Of a stretch of DNA of 43,649 bases, positions 40,728 to 43,649 are shown piece by piece. The number at the start of each line of letters is the position of its first letter. The stretch's first letter is position 1. This DNA comes from Pseudomonadota bacterium. Lineage in GTDB: Bacteria > Pseudomonadota > Gammaproteobacteria > Acidithiobacillales > Acidithiobacillaceae. The DNA lies in assembly GCA_021821885.1 (NCBI GenBank), contig JAKARO010000014.1:1-43649 (forward strand), in the 5' to 3' direction. The translations under genes and the position numbers were made by a program. The notes under the pieces were generated by a model that saw nothing but the letters and a program-made list of their open reading frames with translations, did not search any database and was not told the DNA's origin.

Positions 40728-41593
40728 GATCCGGTCTCTCCATGGTCTGTTTCCGTGTGCCCGGGGCATGCGGTTTCCATGCCCCGGCGGGGATCCTCAG
40801 GGAGAACCAGGATGCGTCCCTGATGGTGCAGAACTGTGACCGGATAGCCATAGAGGCGGCTGAGGACCGCATCCTGGACGACGGTATGGACGTCCCCTAC
40901 GGCTGCGCGGCCATGTGCCAGATAGACTAGCCGGTCCAGGAAGGGAAGCAGGGGATTCATGTCGTGCGCGGTTACCAGAACGGTAATTTTTTCCTCCCGG
41001 ACAAGCCGCCCAAGCATCTGTACCAGGGTGTTGGTGCTCCGGAAATCCAGATTGGCCAGTGGCTCGTCGAGAAGTAGCAGGCGTGGACGGCGGACCAGCG
41101 CATGGGCAATTACTGCACGCTGCTGCTGCCCGCCGGACAGGCGTCCAATCCGCTGGTCTGCAAATCCTTCTCCATCGACGGCCGCAAGAGCCGCAGCCAC
41201 CGCTGCGCTGGTGTTTCCAAAAAAACCTCGAAAACCGAAATGGCTTCCTCTCAAACCGAGTTCAACCAGATCGCGCGTGCGGATGGGGAGGTTGGGATCG
41301 AAAGCAATTTTCTGGGGAACATAGCCCATCTGCCCGCGCTCTTCCGATGCTGGCTTCCCATGGATGCGGATCCTGCCCTGACGGACCGGCTGGAGACCCA
41401 GTATGGCGCGGAGAAGCGTGGTCTTTCCGGCGCCATTTTCGCCAATCAGGGCGCAGAGCTGGCCTGTGTCCAGATGGAAATCCAGTTCTTCCAGGACGGA
41501 GCGGCCACCAATCTGTACCTGAAGACCGGCTACCTCCAGGAGGTGGGGCGCATTCTGCTCCTCCATCGCACTACTGCTTGTGGGGCTGGACAT
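40724..41593 (-). CDS. Metal-type ABC transporter ATPase (ZnuC/SitB family)
   Basis: A 289-residue ABC ATPase. Walker A is GENGAGKTT, the Q-loop region MGYVPQKIAFDPNLPI, signature LSGGQQQR, Walker B LLLLDEPLANLD and the switch His in VTAHDMNP. The pattern VPQK.AFDPNLPI.T matches manganese/zinc/iron chelate (MZT) ATPases. The start at 41593 has no clear SD; MEEQ at 41566 is an alternative. It heads the minus-strand operon ATPase-permease-permease-(Cys/His protein)-slt, and a 21-bp dyad 18 bp upstream may be its operator. Confidence 0.93.
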   Translation of the reverse strand: MSSPTSSSAMEEQNAPHLLEVAGLQVQIGGRSVLEELDFHLDTGQLCALIGENGAGKTTLLRAILGLQPVRQGRIRIHGKPASEERGQMGYVPQKIAFDPNLPIRTRDLVELGLRGSHFGFRGFFGNTSAAVAAALAAVDGEGFADQRIGRLSGGQQQRAVIAHALVRRPRLLLLDEPLANLDFRSTNTLVQMLGRLVREEKITVLVTAHDMNPLLPFLDRLVYLAHGRAAVGDVHTVVQDAVLSRLYGYPVTVLHHQGRILVLPEDPRRGMETACPGHTETDHGETGS

Positions 41594-41610
41594 TCGGGGA
41601 ACACCCTGGC

Positions 41611-41631
41611 TTATGCAACTTTGTTGCGCAA
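41611..41631. promoter_or_regulatory. Imperfect 9-3-9 dyad upstream of the metal ABC operon
   Basis: TTATGCAAC (41611-41619) faces GTTGCGCAA (41623-41631) around TTT; seven of nine arm positions are complementary. It is 18 bp upstream of the ATPase start and 134 bp upstream of the divergent mutase, where a metal-responsive repressor such as a Fur-, Zur- or MntR-type protein could bind. It does not match the classical Zur or Fur boxes I know. Confidence 0.4.
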
Positions 41632-41764
41632 TTTTATGGCCTGTCCTCCGGGTGTCAAGAACAGCGGCCGGTCCTTCCTTCCGCCAGCCTGCATGGGAGT
41701 GTCTGGTGCTCGCTGACGGGTGGAAAGATTCGTGGTATTTTCCCTACACATAAGGAGACGATCC

Positions 41765-43222
41765 ATGCCCTCTTTTGGAACCAGTGGCCTGCGCGGTCTG
41801 GTGTCGGAAATGACCGATGCAGTGGTGTTTGGCCATGTATATGCTTTTCTCAAATATCTGGAAGAGAAGGGGGAATTTTCGCGTGGACAGACGGTCCTGG
41901 TTGCCGGTGACCTGCGGCCCAGCACCCCAGGGATTCTGGAGGCGGTTTGGGTGGCTGTAGAGGAGGCCGGAGGGAAACCGGATTTTGCCGGACACATCCC
42001 TTCGCCGGCCCTTGCCCTGGCCGGCTTCCATGCCGGGGTGCCATCCCTGATGGTAACAGGCAGTCACATTCCTTTTGACCGGAATGGCATCAAATTCAAC
42101 CGCCCCCGGTCCGAACTCGCCAAACCGGACGAGATGGGTATTCTGGACCGGCTTCCCACAATGGAGCCGCGACTGTTTCGCGGGGATGGCTTTCTCTGGC
42201 AGCGGCCTGTACTACCTGACCCTGCTTCCTGCTACCTCGACCGGTACCGCCGGCGCTATCTGGATTTTTTTGGCACTGGTCTTCTGGATGGATGGCGGGT
42301 GGGTGTCTACCAGCATTCGGGTGTGGCCCGCGATCTGATGGTGGACCTGCTCCGGGAGATGGGAGCGGAGGCTGTACCTTTGGGGCGGTCAGAAGAATTT
42401 GTTCCCATGGATACTGAGGCACTCCGGCCCGAGGACAGGGAACTGGCCTGGACATGGGTCCAGGATCACCGGCTGGATGCCCTGGTCAGTACCGATGGAG
42501 ATGCCGACCGGCCCATGCTGGCCGACGAAACGGGAAAATGGTGGCGCGGAGATGTTCTGGGTCTGGTGACTGCCCGTCTGCTAGGGGCAGGGACTGTGGC
42601 TACTCCAGTTTCCAGCAGCAGTGCTCTTGAGCGGTCTGGCCTCTTCCCGCATATTTTCCGTACCCGCATTGGATCCCCTTATGTGATTGCGGCCATGGAA
42701 GAAGCCGCAGCCGGGGGCAGGGAACCGATCGCCGGCTTTGAGGCCAACGGTGGTTTTCTTCTTGGGTCCGCACTCGAACAGTCGGGCCGGTACCTGGAGC
42801 CTCTCCCCACCAGAGATGCCATGCTGCCCCTGCTTGCTGCCCTGGCGGCCGCCAGCCGAACGGGTGGGGTACTGTCTTCCCTGCTTGAAGATTTGCCTGC
42901 GCGCTTTACCGCCAGCGACCGTCTCCGGGACTTTCCCTTGGAAACCAGCCGGGTCTGTCTTGCGCGCTACCTTGATCCTGTCCGGGGGAGGAAAAGTTTT
43001 GCCGAGGATTTCGGGGCGCTCTGTCAGGAAGTCCGGTGCATGGACCTGACCGATGGCATCCGTGTGACGACAGAAAGGGAGGAGATCATCCATCTGCGTC
43101 CGTCCGGGAATGCGCCAGAACTGCGCTGCTATACCGAATCGGAGAACCAGGAAAGGGCTGAACTGCTACTCGCCGTTTCCCTTTCGGTGATGGAGCAGTG
43201 GCGGTCTGCCGCGGACGCCTGA
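41765..43222 (+). CDS. Phosphohexomutase (phosphomannomutase/phosphoglucomutase family)
   Basis: A 485-residue alpha-D-phosphohexomutase interconverting hexose 1- and 6-phosphates. SFGTSGLRGLV opens the protein; the phosphoserine loop is TGSHIPFDRNGIKF (S100), the Mg2+ loop DGDADRP (D244, D246, D248), the sugar-binding loop GFEANGGF and the phosphate loop RPSGNAPELRCY. The TGSHIP form, rather than TASHNP, groups it with phosphomannomutases of envelope-polysaccharide synthesis, from memory. The start at 41765 has AAGGAG 6-7 bp upstream; a GTG at 41720 is in frame but lacks SD. It is followed 3 bp later by a small membrane protein. Confidence 0.94.
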   Translation: MPSFGTSGLRGLVSEMTDAVVFGHVYAFLKYLEEKGEFSRGQTVLVAGDLRPSTPGILEAVWVAVEEAGGKPDFAGHIPSPALALAGFHAGVPSLMVTGSHIPFDRNGIKFNRPRSELAKPDEMGILDRLPTMEPRLFRGDGFLWQRPVLPDPASCYLDRYRRRYLDFFGTGLLDGWRVGVYQHSGVARDLMVDLLREMGAEAVPLGRSEEFVPMDTEALRPEDRELAWTWVQDHRLDALVSTDGDADRPMLADETGKWWRGDVLGLVTARLLGAGTVATPVSSSSALERSGLFPHIFRTRIGSPYVIAAMEEAAAGGREPIAGFEANGGFLLGSALEQSGRYLEPLPTRDAMLPLLAALAAASRTGGVLSSLLEDLPARFTASDRLRDFPLETSRVCLARYLDPVRGRKSFAEDFGALCQEVRCMDLTDGIRVTTEREEIIHLRPSGNAPELRCYTESENQERAELLLAVSLSVMEQWRSAADA

Positions 43223-43225
43223 GCA

Positions 43226-43519
43226 ATGCAGTGGAAACGGAGATCCGGCTGGATATATGCGGGGCTTGTTTTCCTTGCCCTTGCACTGGTACTGATGGTG
43301 ATGCGCTATCTCGGCGTCGTGTTTGAAACCAATGCCAAAGCCCAACTGGCACTGCATGGAGCAACAGAAGGCGCTGCCACGCTTCTTCACCTGTCCGGCA
43401 TACTGGACTGGGTCCGCTGGCGGTGGATTGCCTACCTGCTGTTTGCTGCAGGGATGCTGACCTTTTTTGGGCTTGGGCGGGACTGGTGGCGCAGCGTCCA
43501 CAAAAATGGCCGCCGGTGA
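43226..43519 (+). CDS. Small two-helix membrane protein of unknown function
   Basis: A 97-residue protein with two hydrophobic segments, about 9-27 (YAGLVFLALALVLMVMRYL) and 66-83 (WIAYLLFAAGMLTFFGLG), separated by a loop of about 40 residues that would face the periplasm, with basic ends (MQWKRRS, SVHKNGRR) inside. No recognised domain. It begins 3 bp after the mutase stop without a strong SD, so it is probably translated by coupling. Function unknown; a role next to a sugar-phosphate enzyme could be envelope related. Confidence 0.7.
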   Translation: MQWKRRSGWIYAGLVFLALALVLMVMRYLGVVFETNAKAQLALHGATEGAATLLHLSGILDWVRWRWIAYLLFAAGMLTFFGLGRDWWRSVHKNGRR

Positions 43520-43649
43520 GCGTTTTTTCTTCTGCCACCATGCAGTGGCTGTCCTGCCATGTCGCCAGGACCGTCAGTTATACCCTAGGGGGTGTTTTCG
43601 CGGGGATGCTTCCAATATAGCGTATTGACCACCGTGTGCTTCATGCCTG
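43520..43649. other. Window edge, possible partial minus-strand frame
   Basis: A minus-strand frame is open from the window edge to a TAG at 43585-43587 and reads MKHTVVNTLYWKHPRENTP from an internal ATG at 43644. It is too short to judge. Nothing else is visible. Confidence 0.2.

Noticed and set aside
1-43649. CRISPR array or complete insertion sequence
   Set aside because: I looked for regularly spaced repeats and for transposase frames with terminal inverted repeats and found none; only the intron RT relic suggests mobile DNA.

Overview
The window looks like the chromosome of a Gram-negative proteobacterium with about 60% G+C. Evidence includes lipoprotein and outer-membrane export genes, a TolC/RND tripartite pump, UbiD for ubiquinone, and the murJ-ribF-ileS-lspA order common in beta-, gamma- and acidithiobacillial genomes. 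The density of sulfur-handling proteins (rhodanese, DsrE-type, glutaredoxin, thioredoxins, a candidate persulfide-sensing ArsR) would suit a sulfur-oxidising, Acidithiobacillus-like organism. That genus guess is inference; no marker gene in the window settles it.

Layout. 1-1288: decayed DNA with a frameshifted 3' remnant of a group II intron reverse transcriptase. 1289-5513 (+): a P-type cation ATPase, an EAL phosphodiesterase and a group III truncated haemoglobin. 5510-8583 (-): four genes chained by short overlaps (BFD ferredoxin, YheT hydrolase, ModE-like regulator, ilvA), preceded by tRNA-Leu(UAG). 8759-9382 (+): a conserved protein of unknown role. 9384-12916 (-): an electrophile-response-like locus (tetR; then dienelactone hydrolase, old yellow enzyme and EamA transporter) with the same operator inside both promoters. 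13115-17505 (+): tatD-tcdA, then SCP2, a cytoplasmic PhnD-like protein and ubiD. 17521-17880: tRNA-Gly(CCC) and a 46-bp duplicate of its 3' end, an att-like scar. 17990-25592 (+): arsR and a seven-gene chain tolC-MFP-RND-DUF2892-rhodanese-glutaredoxin-trxC. 25766-29561: Nit1-type amidase, convergent Tat-exported DsrE-like protein, SbmA/BacA-type ABC exporter and a redoxin. 29562-30475: a decayed frame and a small gene. 30613-36445 (-): murJ-ribF-ileS-lspA. 36563-41593 (-): metal-type ABC transporter (one ATPase, two permeases, no binding protein), a Cys/His-rich small protein and a lytic transglycosylase. 41765-43519 (+): phosphohexomutase and a small membrane protein.

The most interesting unit is 17990-25592. 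The ArsR protein has two cysteines 66 residues apart, the spacing recalled for the persulfide sensors SqrR and BigR. The AT-rich gap downstream of arsR holds a strong sigma70-type promoter with a palindrome overlapping its spacer and -10. The genes behind it join an envelope-spanning pump to a membrane-to-cytosol series of sulfur and thiol carriers. This suggests a sulfide/persulfide-induced efflux and sulfur-relay system that I do not know as a characterised unit.
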